Origin: Paralithodes platypus
Taxonomy: Eukaryota; Arthropoda; Malacostraca; Decapoda; Lithodidae
DNA: 64,000 nt
Reading direction: 5' to 3'
NCBI GenBank assembly: GCA_032716605.1
Contig: CM064517.1
Span: forward strand, 25,539,340-25,603,339
The translations under genes and the position numbers were made by a program. Positions 44,359-55,165 of this stretch are shown piece by piece. The first letter of the stretch is position 1. Each line of letters begins with the position of its first letter. The notes below the pieces were generated by a model. The model was not told the DNA's origin. It ran no database searches and saw only the letters and a list, made by a program, of their open reading frames with translations.

Positions 44359-44521
44359 CTTCTTTCTTCAATATATTTTGGCTATTATTAGACAATTATA
44401 TTATTATTAAAAGCGCCTGTAGTTTTTACACCTGATTCCTAGATGTTCTTTGTAAGCTTACTGAAATCATCTATTGTTATCCAGAATAAAATTATGATAA
44501 TGCCATGGTATGGAAAGGGTT
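43770..44521. mobile_element. Family C remnant split by retroposon E
   Basis: Left ttcaccctttcagtattgta, right attattagacaattatatta to ggtatggaaagggttata, resembling a family C unit whose middle contains the 43821-44356 insertion. Confidence 0.45.
43821..44356 (+). mobile_element. Retroposon family E (copy 2, 536 bp), longest copy
   Basis: Starts gggcgggtgcccaaccccga and ends caagcagcttggggaac plus an AAC tract. It is flanked by a 14-bp duplication AACTTCTTTCTTCA (43807-43820 and 44357-44370). About 110 bp at the 5' end are absent from copy 1. Minus-strand 3'-end scraps occur near 28868-28892 and 63018-63062. Confidence 0.85.
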
Positions 44522-45139
44522 ATAGCTCCCCTTCCCTTTGCTGCCCCATAGTGTAAAGCAACACTTCATTTGTGTATGTACGTATAATGTATAATTATAT
44601 ACTCGGGTACATTACCCATAGCTGGGGGTGGCCGACTTGAGACATAGCCCGAACAGAAACAACATTTAAAGCTCCAATTCTTAGGATTCGGGACCACTTT
44701 CGCGTTCCCTCGCCCCTTACTCTGTCTCGTTTAGTAGGTGAATTTTACAAGGGGAGGAGGATTCCTAGCCACCTGCTCCCAGAAGGAAAAATAGGACTGT
44801 AAAAGAGACAGACAGACATGGCTAAAGTTGGGTAGAGGATGCCAAGCCTCACTCTGGATAGGACCAGCCCTCACTTTTCATTTGACTGAAGGAAAAATGT
44901 GTACCTTGGGTGTGTTTCGGGTATGGTTTTGAGAGGTTTGTTTTATTATAGTTTTAATTTAATATAAGAATAAACTTTGCAATTGCTGTATAGAAATTAA
45001 TATTCCAATGTGCAGTATATGTATGCTGTGTATTCTACTTCGGTCCACACTATCATGTTTGGGCAATTTGAGTTACAGCTATCTTATATTTCCCTGAATG
45101 AAAGGACTTCTACTGAAAAGGTTACAAATCTTCTTAAAG

Positions 45140-45365
45140 TTATAATCTAAAACTTGCAAAATAAACAAACCAAAACTTATACGAACACAGTAAAACGACA
45201 AAACAACTAATCAAAATCGCTATGTGGAAACAACGCTTTAGTAAAATAATAATTTATAAATAAAAGAAGACAACCACCACATAGGGTGTACATCACTACA
45301 TGAGCAAGTTAATCTGGTTCCCAAGCAAACTAATCGCACACATAACTCACTATCGTATTAGAAAA
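45140..45365 (+). repeat. Dispersed repeat F
   Basis: ctaaaacttgcaaaataaac, atcaaaatcgctatgtggaa, accaccacatagggtgtaca, gagcaagttaatctggttcc. 44522-45139 and 45366-45717 are otherwise unassigned. Confidence 0.78.
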
Positions 45366-45717
45366 TGTGTGGCATTAGCGTGAGTGCTTTAGCTTTTTAT
45401 GGTATCCTAAAGTATGAGGTCGAGTGATGTGTAGTTTATAATGTCTTGCTACATGAAAAAGTAACACATTAACTATTTTTATAGCATATGTTGATTTTTT
45501 TTCATAAATAGCTCAATATACTATACTATAGGCCTGAAATGTAGCATAACGAAGGTGCTATCTCATTCAAGTGACATGTATGGGACACCTTTCAGGATTT
45601 GTTAATTTATTCAAACCTCCTTTTATGCCATCATATTTGGGTATTTCATTAGTACAACTTGGTTTTGTATTTCCATACATTATAATTGTGTTCTTTTATT
45701 TCATAAATTTCATTTTA

Positions 45718-45840
45718 GTAAGCGTTGTTTCCACAAAATCCTATTTTGATAATTTAATTTTACTTTATATTGTCCTTGTCCCAATTTTGGTTTGTTTAGT
45801 TTGCAAGTTTTACATTTTAATTTTAATTATAGCTCATTTT
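45718..45840 (-). repeat. Dispersed repeat F, minus
   Basis: agtaagcgttgtttccacaa to gtttagtttgcaagttttac. 45841-46333 is unassigned, apart from a weak SINE-tail-like stretch near 46160-46220. Confidence 0.7.
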
Positions 45841-46333
45841 AAGCTATAATACAGCGCTACTCCGTTCTGCGTTTCTTCAGTACTGTAGTTGGTTAATTGT
45901 TGAAATCCTTATACTGTTACTACAATTGTTTGGCAGGGGTATTAAACTATAATATTATATTTTGTGTTGATATCCTGAAATCCTAGCTCACCAATGTAAA
46001 GAGAGAGGATTTTTTTGTGAATTGCACTGATATTATTTTAAGTATTTTCCTGTGGATAGCTTTCGGGGTACTGTATAGTTTCTGAGTCAATGACCTGGTG
46101 AAGGTAATTTTTCATTGCCAGCTATCTTGCCCAACTATGACATAAATTTTGTAATATCACCAATCCACCAATTATCTTACAAATAAACCTAATTCATGAA
46201 ATCAACTACGTAACACAAAGGTCTGGAAACATAAACAATCAATTTGCACTGGGGTAGAGCTAGTGTCTCCCCCAGGTGAGAGGTTGGTGGATGTGATGGA
46301 TTGTGTTGTTTTATTTATAAATTATTATTTTAC

Positions 46334-46939
46334 TTAACCCGGGAACAGCCGGAAGACTCTTAAGAGTTCCCCCGGCGGATTGCGGGAAGACTCTTAAGAG
46401 TCAGGGAAAAAAAAAATCAATTTAAAACACAAATTTTTTTTTTTTTTTTTTTTGGCCCCTGGGCCATGCCAAATATCACTCCTCCACCTCCCCTCCATCC
46501 CCAGTTTCCTCCCCTCCTTCAGTTATCACCTATTTTCCCTGTTATTCCCTTTTCCTGTGGTCTATTTTTGTGCTAACATTAGCGAGTTGGTAGCAGGGCG
46601 TTGTCATCACTGTTAGCAAGCGAGTGCAAGAGAGAGAGAGCGTATCGATCGACAGTCTCTCTCCAGAGGTGGAGGAAAGTGGTGGGCTGGGAGGTTGCCT
46701 CAGCCATACATTGTGTAACTCCCGGCCTGTATCGCCGATTTTGACCATCCAAACGCTGTTTCCACTTGTTTTATTGTTGTAACAGGTTAATACCTTTATA
46801 ATCAACCTATACTAGGTGCATATGGATAAGTATTAATGCTATTTATGGTAAAATAAATATTTTAGTGATGGGAACAGCTCAAATACGTCAGCACAGGAGT
46901 GTGGTGGCTCATACCCCCCATGCGCACTTAAGAGGTTAA
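46334..46939. mobile_element. Family H TTAA element (copy 1, 606 bp)
   Basis: TTAACCCGGGAACAGCCGG to CATGCGCACTTAAGAGGTTAA. Near the left end two gactcttaagagt palindromes flank ccccggcgga. Shares almost its whole length with 47703-48326. Confidence 0.82.
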
Positions 46940-47040
46940 GCATTGTTTCCACATAGCAATTTTGATTAGTTATTTTGTCTTTTTACTGTGTTCGTATACG
47001 TTTTTGTTTGTTTATTTTGCAAGTTTTACATTATAAATTC
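46940..47040 (-). repeat. Dispersed repeat F, minus fragment
   Basis: cattgtttccacatagcaat to tttgcaagttttacattata, starting at the end of family H copy 1. Confidence 0.7.
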
Positions 47041-47184
47041 AAACTCAGTCACATAAATAATTATACAAAAAATTGGCATTGATGTGGACTTAAGGTCATA
47101 GTTTTAAACAAGGGAAGATGCTCCCTCTCCTCTTTCTTCACTGAAAATAAGACTGGGAAGGGGAAAGTGTGTTCCTTCCCAATA

Positions 47185-47695
47185 CAGTCCATCCTCCTAT
47201 AACACGAATTCCTACAACACGAGGGGGGGTCCCGATAAATAGTACATTTATTCAGTTAATTGTAGCCATGATATTGTAGATTGAATTTTTTTTTTAACTA
47301 ATTTCTCTATTATATATTCATACATTTTGATATATTCTAGGAACTAATATATTCTAGGTCTTCCCTAGGACCGATCGATCACTTTTATTTACCGCCGTAT
47401 TGCCGCCGTATGTACAGTATACGCGATCTCATAACGCGAATTTCATATAGTGCGAGGGTCGGATTGACCCATTTTTCTTCATTAGTTGTAAGGTAAGTGA
47501 TGTTTTTTTATATTTGTTAATGGTTTGATGGTATCTGGTAGGTAATATAGGTGTTTGTTTAGCAAGAAATCCGGGAAAAAAAGGGGTAAAATTGTGGAGC
47601 TCAGACCCATATAGAATTATCTCCATATAAAGTGTTATTCCTACAGCGCGAGGGGCTCTGCCGCCCATATAGTCGTGTTATAGGAGGATGGACTG
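47185..47695. mobile_element. Tc1/mariner-type MITE, 511 bp
   Basis: Termini CAGTCCATCCTCCTATAACA and TGTTATAGGAGGATGGACTG are perfect inverses. TA on both sides (47183-47184, 47696-47697). A CAGT...ACTG border with TA duplication is the pogo/Tigger pattern. No transposase ORF. It abuts family H copy 2. Confidence 0.82.
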
Positions 47696-47702
47696 TACTT
47701 TA

Positions 47703-48326
47703 TTAACCCGGGAACTGCGGGGAGACTCTTAAGAGTTCCCCCGGCGGACTGCGGGAAGACTTAAGAGTAAGGGGAAAAAAAAGTCCATTTAAAACACCCC
47801 AAAATTTTTTTTATTTTATTTATTTTATTTTTTGCACCTGGGCCATGCCAAATATCACTCCTCCACCTCCCCTCCTTCCCCACTTTCCTCCCCTCCTTCA
47901 GTTATCACCTATTTTCCCTGTTATTCCCTTATTCTGTGGTTAATTTTCGTGCTAACATTAGCGAGTTGGTAGCAGGGCATTGTCATCACTGTTACCAAGC
48001 GTGGGAAAGAGCGAGAGAGAGACTATTGCGGAACAGTGTCTCTCCAGACAAGGGGAGGGGTGGAGGGCAGGGAGGTTGCCTCAGCCATACATTATGTAAC
48101 TCCCGGCCTGTATCGCCGATTTTGACCATCCAAACACTGTTTCCACTTGTTTTATTGTTCTAACAGGTTAATATTAATACCTTTATAATCAACCTATAAT
48201 AGGCGCATATGGACAAGTATTAATGCTATTTATGGTAAAATAACTATGTTAGTGATGGGAACAGCTCAAATACGTCAGCACAGGAGTGTGGTGTCTCATA
48301 CCCCCCATGCGCACTTCTTAGGTTAA
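47703..48326. mobile_element. Family H TTAA element (copy 2, 624 bp)
   Basis: TTAACCCGGGAACTGCGGGG to GCGCACTTCTTAGGTTAA. Phrases shared with copy 1: ctgggccatgccaaatatca, gttatcacctattttccctg, aactcccggcctgtatcgcc, gtgatgggaacagctcaaat. Confidence 0.82.
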
Positions 48327-49190
48327 AGATTATTGCCTCTGGTCTTGAGTTTGTCCTCTCTTTATTATTTGAAAATTCCTCAAGCAGTGGCATCATAAGC
48401 AGGCCCTTATTGTAACTTTTGTAACTTGTATTGGCATTTGTTAAACTTAGCTCGGAATTAAGGAGGAATAGTTGTTGTTTTTTCCCGGACCCCCTTCTCC
48501 CTCATGTTTAACCTCCTCGTTAGTTTTTAGTCCCCCCCCCCCCCCCCCCTCTCTCTTACTACGCCCCTTGATGCGGTTAGGGGGCTTCGGGGCTGGCGAC
48601 TGGAGATTGATGGGAGAGGGTTGTGGATATTTCCCTTTCCCCTTAAGCTTTCGTCTTCGGCTTGACTAATTTTGGGTAGTTTTTCATTCCTCTTTTTGTT
48701 TTTTTCCCCTTCTGTTCTTACTCTGTCGCATTCGGTTGTCCTTCGGGCAGCCTATATCAAATGCCACGCTGGCCTGGCTAGGGTGTTGGCTCCTGACCTG
48801 ATTTGTCTCTTCGATCGCTGATGCGGCTGAGCTGACTCGATTCCCCTCAGTAGTGCATTTTTGTGCATATCGCTGTGATTTTTTTCTACCTTAGACCTGA
48901 TCTCTCATTCTTCGCCTTTGATCACTTCTTCACTGGTGCTACAGTGTAGCAGTTCTTGCCTCATCCTTCAGCCTATAAGAGCTCTGCTGTGGAGCTCATG
49001 TGGTCCGGCAGAACTGGTGAAATGGCGAGAAATGTCTGCGTGTCTTCACCTTCCTAGATTTGTTCATCTCCTGGCTTACCTATCTCTTTTTTTTTTTTTT
49101 TTTACTTGATTAGTTGTCCATCGTGATCTAATCCTTCGGTCCAGCTCTATGAGAGTTCTTTTGAGGAACTCGGTGGTCTGGTTAAACTAT
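48327..49190. other. Unassigned region with poly-C tract
   Basis: Contains a family-B-like start near 48480 (cccccttctccctcatgttt), a C run at 48533-48549 and a T run at 49088-49103. The ctcggtggtctggttaaac at 49168-49186 recurs at 29538, interrupted there by a TTAA element. No gene seen. Confidence 0.5.
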
Positions 49191-49194
49191 TTTA

Positions 49195-49757
49195 TAAGAA
49201 TTTTGTTTTGAGTTTATAAGACTTTCACCCCACTAATTTGTCAATTTTAAGACCTTTCATCCCATTTGTTTTCCTTTAGGTCCTGGCGAGCGATAGCGAA
49301 CCTGTTATTAACCCCTACTGTACCATAGGGTACAGTAATAAAAGTCCCCTCCAGTCCCAAGCAATGTGGCCAAAATGGCAAGATATAGCAACATGCCACC
49401 TCAAAAGATGGAGGAATACTGGCTCTCCCAGCCTGTAGAGGCTTGGATATAAGCTGAAAAGTGTTGCCAACTCTAGAGAAGTGCTCAAACGGTTGTGGTA
49501 ACAGGCACTGCCTGATACTGGCAGTTACAAGGAAAGTACATTACTGATGGCTCTCTGCCGTCGCTGGTACTGAAGGGGTTAAGGAGGGACCGGCCTTCGT
49601 CCGAGACATCTTTCTATTGACAAATTTACAACTATATGGAGAAGGGGGATCTTGGGGATGTATTTTTCAAGTTTGATGGTGGTCTAGGGAGCAAACTACA
49701 AAAATAGCACATACCGGGTATATGAAAAAAATCAACCAAAAAGTATACCCTTCCCCC
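49195..49757 (+). mobile_element. Family B element split by a TTAA element
   Basis: Left 49195-49307: aagactttcaccccactaat, ggtcctggcgagcgatagcg. Right 49583-49757: ggagggaccggccttcgtcc, gatggtggtctagggagcaa. In intact family B copies the two join at tgtaatttaagaggaaccgg, whose TTAA is the target. Confidence 0.75.
49308..49582. mobile_element. TTAA element nested in family B (275 bp)
   Basis: TTAACCCCTACTGTACCATA to GCTGGTACTGAAGGGGTTAA. Termini like family C but different interior (gcaatgtggccaaaatggca). Confidence 0.82.
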
Positions 49758-50052
49758 TTAACCCTCTCAGTCACATATGACGCGATCGTGTCATATGGCG
49801 GTGTTGCTCAGAGGTATCATATGACGCAATTGCGTCATATGAACTTAGTGAAATAGCTCAATAAGTAAGTTATATGACGCATTTGCGTCATATTGAGCTA
49901 GGTAAGTTAGATCAGAATCTGTCGATTGGTGGCAACCCCAAATTCTTCCGACTTCTAACGGTCCCTCAGTGTGAGAAAGACTGTTGTGGGGGAAATATCG
50001 GGCACTCGGGCAACCCCTAACTCTCGTAAGTTAATATGTCTGGGGGGGTTAA
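49758..50052. mobile_element. Family I TTAA element with GACGCAATTGCGTC palindromes
   Basis: TTAACCCTCTCAGTCACATA to TGTCTGGGGGGGTTAA. The left half holds three long palindromes centred at about 49786, 49829 and 49882, built on catatgacgc...gcgtcatatg. The one at 49817-49842 is a perfect 26-bp palindrome. Confidence 0.78.
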
Positions 50053-50351
50053 GTTAAGAACTCTGATTGACCTATTGGCTATTAATTGATATGTGTAGGC
50101 TTCTTTACCATGAATTTCTGATAACAAATATTAATATTTCATATCAACAGAGTTGAGAAGTTATAGGGCATGGCACTGAATCAGCCTTTTTTTGAGATCT
50201 AATGCATTATGAATGATTGAAACAGGTCTTAATCCACTTAGTGGAAATGGCACTGTGGAGTGGGTCAGTAGAAGCATGTCTTGGAACATGTAGGCAGTTT
50301 CTGCCATGGTCATTCCTTTTGGGGTGCTTCCTCTGGAAGCGGGGCGTCTGA

Positions 50352-50360
50352 TTAATGATG

Positions 50361-50393
<33 letters not shown>

Positions 50394-50530
50394 TTTATTC
50401 AGTTAGCAATTTACAGAGTTGGTACCACATAGTATGTTACAAATATGACATGTACCAGCTTTGCATAATTCCAACTAAGGATAGCCCAATAAGGCCGTTA
50501 GGTGTATTTCCATTGGGGTCCTTGTGGGAT
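50352..50530 (-). mobile_element. SINE D fragment with ATT tail
   Basis: An AAT tract at 50352-50393, then ctaaggatagcccaataagg and gtgtatttccattggggtcc as in the other SINE D copies. 50531-51214 holds no recognised feature. Confidence 0.6.
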
Positions 50531-51214
50531 TAATTAGGTTAGCTGGGGAAAAGGGGAGGATAAAAGAAATAGATACTTTAGAGAAAGTATTTCTAGGGGG
50601 TTATTTTAAGATACCTTACATCCTATGGTAAATATCAGTAATCTGTAATAATTTCAGTTTGGTTTGCCTATCTCTTATGTCGTATTTAGTAGTAGACATA
50701 AGCTTGGTGCTCCCTTCTTGCAGCTGTCCGGTTCAGGTGTTCCTTCAGGCTACGTCTGAAGGAATACAGTGTTCTCTTTTCACGGACTGGCTGGGGTAGG
50801 TCGTTCCAGTCTTTGATGATGATGAAGAAACAGATTCTGTTATGCATTCAAAATAGATGCCAATGTCTAATGCAAGGTGTATTGAACCTTGAATAATAGT
50901 AATTGGGATGGGTGAAGTAGGTAGAGAGAATTAAGGTGTAAGAGAGTGTGCATTAGGCATTAGAGTAATATTTTAGCGGATATAAAATAAGATACAGTAG
51001 TTGGATAAATTAGCCATCAATGAACAAGTGCCATCCTCATGCCCTGGCTCCAATCTACTACCAATTCTAATTCAAGAGGTAGGACCCAGTGGTTTCTGAG
51101 AACCTCGCCAGAATCAGCTGCAGGTATGCATCATGTGCATGTACACAGCACTGTGGCTGGCCTGATCGATATTACATCCCAAGGTTAAGGCCTTGGGTAA
51201 AGAGTTCCTTAGTC

Positions 51215-52343
51215 GGCCCCGCAAGGGTGCGCACTAAAAGGGTGCGATTCTCCAACCGTGCGGCAGATGTCCGTGTGGTGCGTATAATCCAAGGGTGCGT
51301 TTTTTCGCCCAATAACCCCAGAAAAACATGAACTAAGGAAAGAATACCTGTAAGTAGTCCCTCGTTATCGACGGGGGTTACGTTCTTAAGACTGCCGTCG
51401 ATAGCAAAAACCGTCGATATCGCATTACGGTACCGTATATACACGTACGGTATCCGTGGTCTCTATCCTATGTACTTTTAAGTGTTTCCTTTACACATAA
51501 CCTTACATATTAGAGTATATTGCAAATATCTATCACTGAATACATTAGAGGCCACAATAAACGCAAGAGATACAAGGTTCAGGCACAAATAAGCAAGTAA
51601 AAGGCGGGTGGACTTAGAGCTTCTGCCTTGTTTTGACAACATTAAAAATGGAGGTCGAAAGTGACGCTCCGATCGTCGGTGAATCCGGATTCACTCAAAA
51701 CCTAAAGTCTTTAGGCTAATTATTTTTGCTCTCGTTTTCGGTGTATTTTCTTATTATTGTATGTCTTATTGTTCATCATTTAATCCACTTTTGGTTGGTA
51801 TATTAGAGTAATATAAATAAACAATTAATCCGTCGATACTCGAATCAGTCTAAAGTCAGTCGATAGTCGAATCCGTCTATGAAAAAGCAATCCACCTATA
51901 ATCAAATCCGTCTATAAAAAAGCCGTCGATAACGAGGGACTACTGTACAGTATAGAAATGTGATTAGATATTAGATAGAATATGGGCATTACACTCACTT
52001 TGGATGGTTTATGTATGCGTGGAGGTTGGGAACTTGGGATGTTGGTCTTACTGAGGGTCCGAGGCTCCTCAGTAAGACCAACATCCCAACCTCCACGCAT
52101 ACATAAACCATCCAAAGTGAGTGTAATACCCCTATTCTATCTAATATCTAATCACATTTCTATACTGTGCAGGTATTCTTTCCTTAGTTCATGTTTTTCA
52201 GGGGTTATTGGGCGAAAAAAGGGTAAGTTTGAAGAGTCCCCGGACTACATTGTGAATTTCCCATAGGTTCTTAAGCTCCAAGGGTGCGTTTTACAAGGGT
52301 GCGCGCATGTCTCGGACTTAGGTAACCGCACCCTTGTGGGGCC
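51215..52343. mobile_element. Fold-back DNA element, 1.1 kb
   Basis: Ends GGCCCCGCAAGGGTGCG and CGCACCCTTGTGGGGCC. The arms continue inward as a long palindrome: ttttcgcccaataacccc, acatgaactaaggaaagaat and tagatattagatagaatatg on the left recur inverted on the right, and the innermost 210 bp (about 51953-52164) are nearly perfect. A Tc1/mariner-type element interrupts the left arm. Superfamily unknown. Confidence 0.8.
51353..51945. mobile_element. Tc1/mariner (pogo-like) MITE nested in fold-back
   Basis: Inverted ends AGTAGTCCCTCGTTATCGAC and GTCGATAACGAGGGACTACTG. The opposite arm of the host palindrome reads cctgcacag where this arm reads cctgTA[element]TAcag, so TA was duplicated. No transposase ORF. 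Confidence 0.82.
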
Positions 52344-52559
52344 CACGGGTACTGTATTTACCTATTGGTAGGTACTGGCGTTACCACTAGGTTTGGACCC
52401 TTAAATCTCTGGATCATTTTTGGCCGGGTCACCCCCAGGGACCCAGAACTAGGTGCATGCAGGTTGTATCATTCAACATCAGCAGGCTGCAGTTTATAGT
52501 GGGTTTGCATGATCCTCAACAAAATGTTGCAATATTGGCAAAGCTATTCCCACTGAAGG

Positions 52560-53170
52560 TCAATGTGGTTAAGTTATGGTCTTTGAGAGGAATGTATTAC
52601 AGAGTGTGAGGTAACGGAGAATGTCGGCTCATTTACGTATTTGGGCAGTGTGATGAGTAAAGATAAGAGTATAGAGGATGAAATGTGAAAGGGTACAACA
52701 GGAGAAGAAGGTTGTAGGAATGCTGAAAGCAGTGACGAGGAATAGGGTGGTAGGCATTGAAGTATACAGTCACTGCATGATAGTGTGGTAATCCCAACAT
52801 TGACATATGGCAGTGATCAAGCATATTGTTATTTGAGAGAGAATTCAAGAGTGAGAGGGGCGGAAATTAATTATTTAAGAAGTGCGTGTGGAGCCACATG
52901 GAGAGATAGATTGCCAAATGAAGTACGAGAGCATTGTGATGTGGATCGATGTGCTGTAGAGTGTGAAAAGGAACACAAGGTGATTCAGTCAAGTAGAGTG
53001 TATGACAAACGAGAGAATGACTAAAAGAATGTATGAGAGTGAGGTGGAAGAATGGAGTTGAGAGGTATATACAGTAGTATATGAGTGAATAGGATAGACA
53101 GACGAATGAGGAAGTACGAGACGAGTGGTGTGGATCGATGTGCTGGAAAGTGAAAAGGAACACCTTGAAA
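52560..53170 (+). mobile_element. LINE P C-terminal fragment
   Basis: Encodes ENVGSFTYLGSVMSKDKS, TLTYGSDQAYCYLRENSRVR, INYLRSACGATWRDRLPNEV and CAVECEKEH in broken frames. A gtgtggatcgatgtgctg phrase occurs twice (52938, 53128), so part of the coding end is duplicated. A short GATA run lies at 53300-53322. Confidence 0.7.
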
Positions 53171-53561
53171 TGGTTCGGCCATTTAAAACGTATTGGTAAA
53201 AGCGGTGCTGGATGGAAGGAGGGACGTTAACTGACTGGGGACAGGGTGCATGGGGGCGTTTCGTTCGTGGCCACCCCTTCGGGGATCACGGCGTCCGGTA
53301 ATAGATAGATAGATAGATAGATATGAGTGAAACGGGTGTTGGGTGGGAGGAGGGATGCAGTCTGATAGGTGCATGGAGGAGATTCAAACATGGCCACCCC
53401 CTAATTATGAATTAGGGTCGTGTTTTAATTGTGTCTTTTAGCACACGGACCGAGTGCTGTAATGTCACCTCATCCCCTCTCCATCAAAACCATGCCAATA
53501 TACTCGGACTCGTTACACTCTGTTCGTTCGGAGTCTTCACTTCCCGGATGGTGAAGTGATG

Positions 53562-53651
53562 TAAAGGGAGCTAAAACTATGGTCAGATATTGAATATAAA
53601 ACTTACTTGGGCTGGCAACAATATCTGATCACAGTTTTAGCTCCCTTTACT
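53562..53651. repeat. 90-bp hairpin (31-bp arms)
   Basis: Arm taaagggagctaaaact and its inverse agttttagctcccttta, extended to cagatattg/caatatctg, with two mismatches over 31 bp and a 28-base loop. An adjacent partial hairpin (ttatggttgttg / caacaaccat) and another taaagggag follow to 53705. 53652-54600 has no other assigned feature. Confidence 0.75.
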
Positions 53652-54639
53652 TATGGTTGTTGTGATAACCATAGGTTATGCCAACAACCATTGGTAAAGG
53701 GAGTCTCAATCATTCATGATTACTTTGAGCCAATTGTGAAAGCTTGGTTCTTAAATTTGTTCTTGGTAGTGAGAAAGGGTCCCTGGGTGGAACACACCTG
53801 CTTGGCCCTTGCTGCCCTTTCAGACATCCCTTGCGAAAGCTATAATTGGGTGTTCCACTCTACATTTATAATTTTGATATTTTTTCTCAAACTTGACTTG
53901 TGATTTTTTTATGATAAGCCACCCTTTAGGTTATTTCTTTTTAGAAATGTATGGTTTTTATCTAGTTTGTATTCTGTTATTTCGTAGTAAATATATGTAG
54001 ACTATTACAGAATTGGTATCCCTGACTAACGTATTATCTTTCAAGGCTGCCCTTTCCGACTATCTTGCAGGAGTTTTATATGAATATTCATGATTTTGTT
54101 CTCGATGTCACACCTTCTGGCCTCCTCAACCACTTATACTTGTACCTTGTTTGTTAACGTAGCTGCTTATGATGCACTTTCCAGTCCATAGATTTCTATA
54201 CTCCCTGTTTTTACTATAAATTTTAAATTATCTTTGGGCTGGCGCATCAGCAGTGTGTGGCTTCCGTGGACCCTGACCTACCACTTAGCTCTGGGGTCTG
54301 GGAAGCCCACCAGGTAAGAACCAGGTAAGAATTAGAGCTGCTAATTATATATTATCTTTGTAACTATCTGAAGTTTTGAACGGAGATAATTTTGTTACTG
54401 TACATTCTAAACAAAACGCAAATAAGAAGCCGTTATAATGGCGTGGTTGAGGAGTGTCACATCTCGCAAAAGAAGTGAGACCATGTGCGTTCGTTGTGTT
54501 GGTCCTTCTGGTTCTTCCTAATTTACTGTTTTTCTTCAATATTTGGTGTCCTTCTGGTGTTGAACATACTGGTGATTGGGGCCTAGTCAATCAGCAGAGC
54601 TGCGGACAGTGACCAACAGCAGTAAACCTCTTGGAGTAG

Positions 54640-54897
54640 CCGTACCTGTGAGTGATATAGCCTAGCCTATAGGCCTAGTTACGAATTTGTTGTTTAGATT
54701 AGCCTAGGCGACCTGGTCATAAGCTAACTAGCCTAGCCTTAAACTAGGCCTAAACCTAGCATTAGTGGATTAGAAGTACAACCACAATCGGAGAAGTGTT
54801 AACTTGAGTTAGGCTAAGCTAAGAGTAGCGGCAGTAGGCTAGCCTAGCCTAGTCAGTCAATACGGGTCAATTTTCCGATTAGCCTAGGCCTAGGCTA
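54640..54897. other. AGGCCT/CCTAGG-rich stretch
   Basis: tagcctagcctataggccta and similar words dominate, as in PTER intron 1. No gene. Confidence 0.55.
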
Positions 54898-55080
54898 ATA
54901 ATAATAATAATAATAATAGTTCTTAAAGCTAGCGCATGCTAAGCTAGCTAAGGATAGCTCAATAAGGCCGATTAGGCGTATTTCCATTGGGGTCCTGTAC
55001 TACTACCCCATCCCTTTGCTCATGAGGGATGGTAACGACTCGGTGCTTGTGAAAAATCTTTAATGCGCCGAGCGTGGGCG
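54898..55080 (-). mobile_element. SINE D (copy 2, uninterrupted)
   Basis: ATT tract 54898-54917, then gttcttaaagctagcgcatg, ggccgattaggcgtatttcc and gagcgtgggcgc. It is cut short before the tRNA-like head. It supplies the empty site for 36792-37224. Confidence 0.8.
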
Positions 55081-55165
55081 CCTAGGCTAACACATGCCCG
55101 AGTTTTCCAAACAAAACATGGTTTTGGTAGCCTAATTAGCCTAGGCTAGGGAAAACCTAAAGCTT

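Noticed and set aside
44690..44880. Possible LINE 3' coding remnant (SHLLPEGKI)
   Set aside because: Short and without a second copy here to confirm it.
46542..46805. 87-residue minus-strand ORF inside family H
   Set aside because: Not maintained as an equivalent ORF in the second copy at 47703-48326, so not coding.
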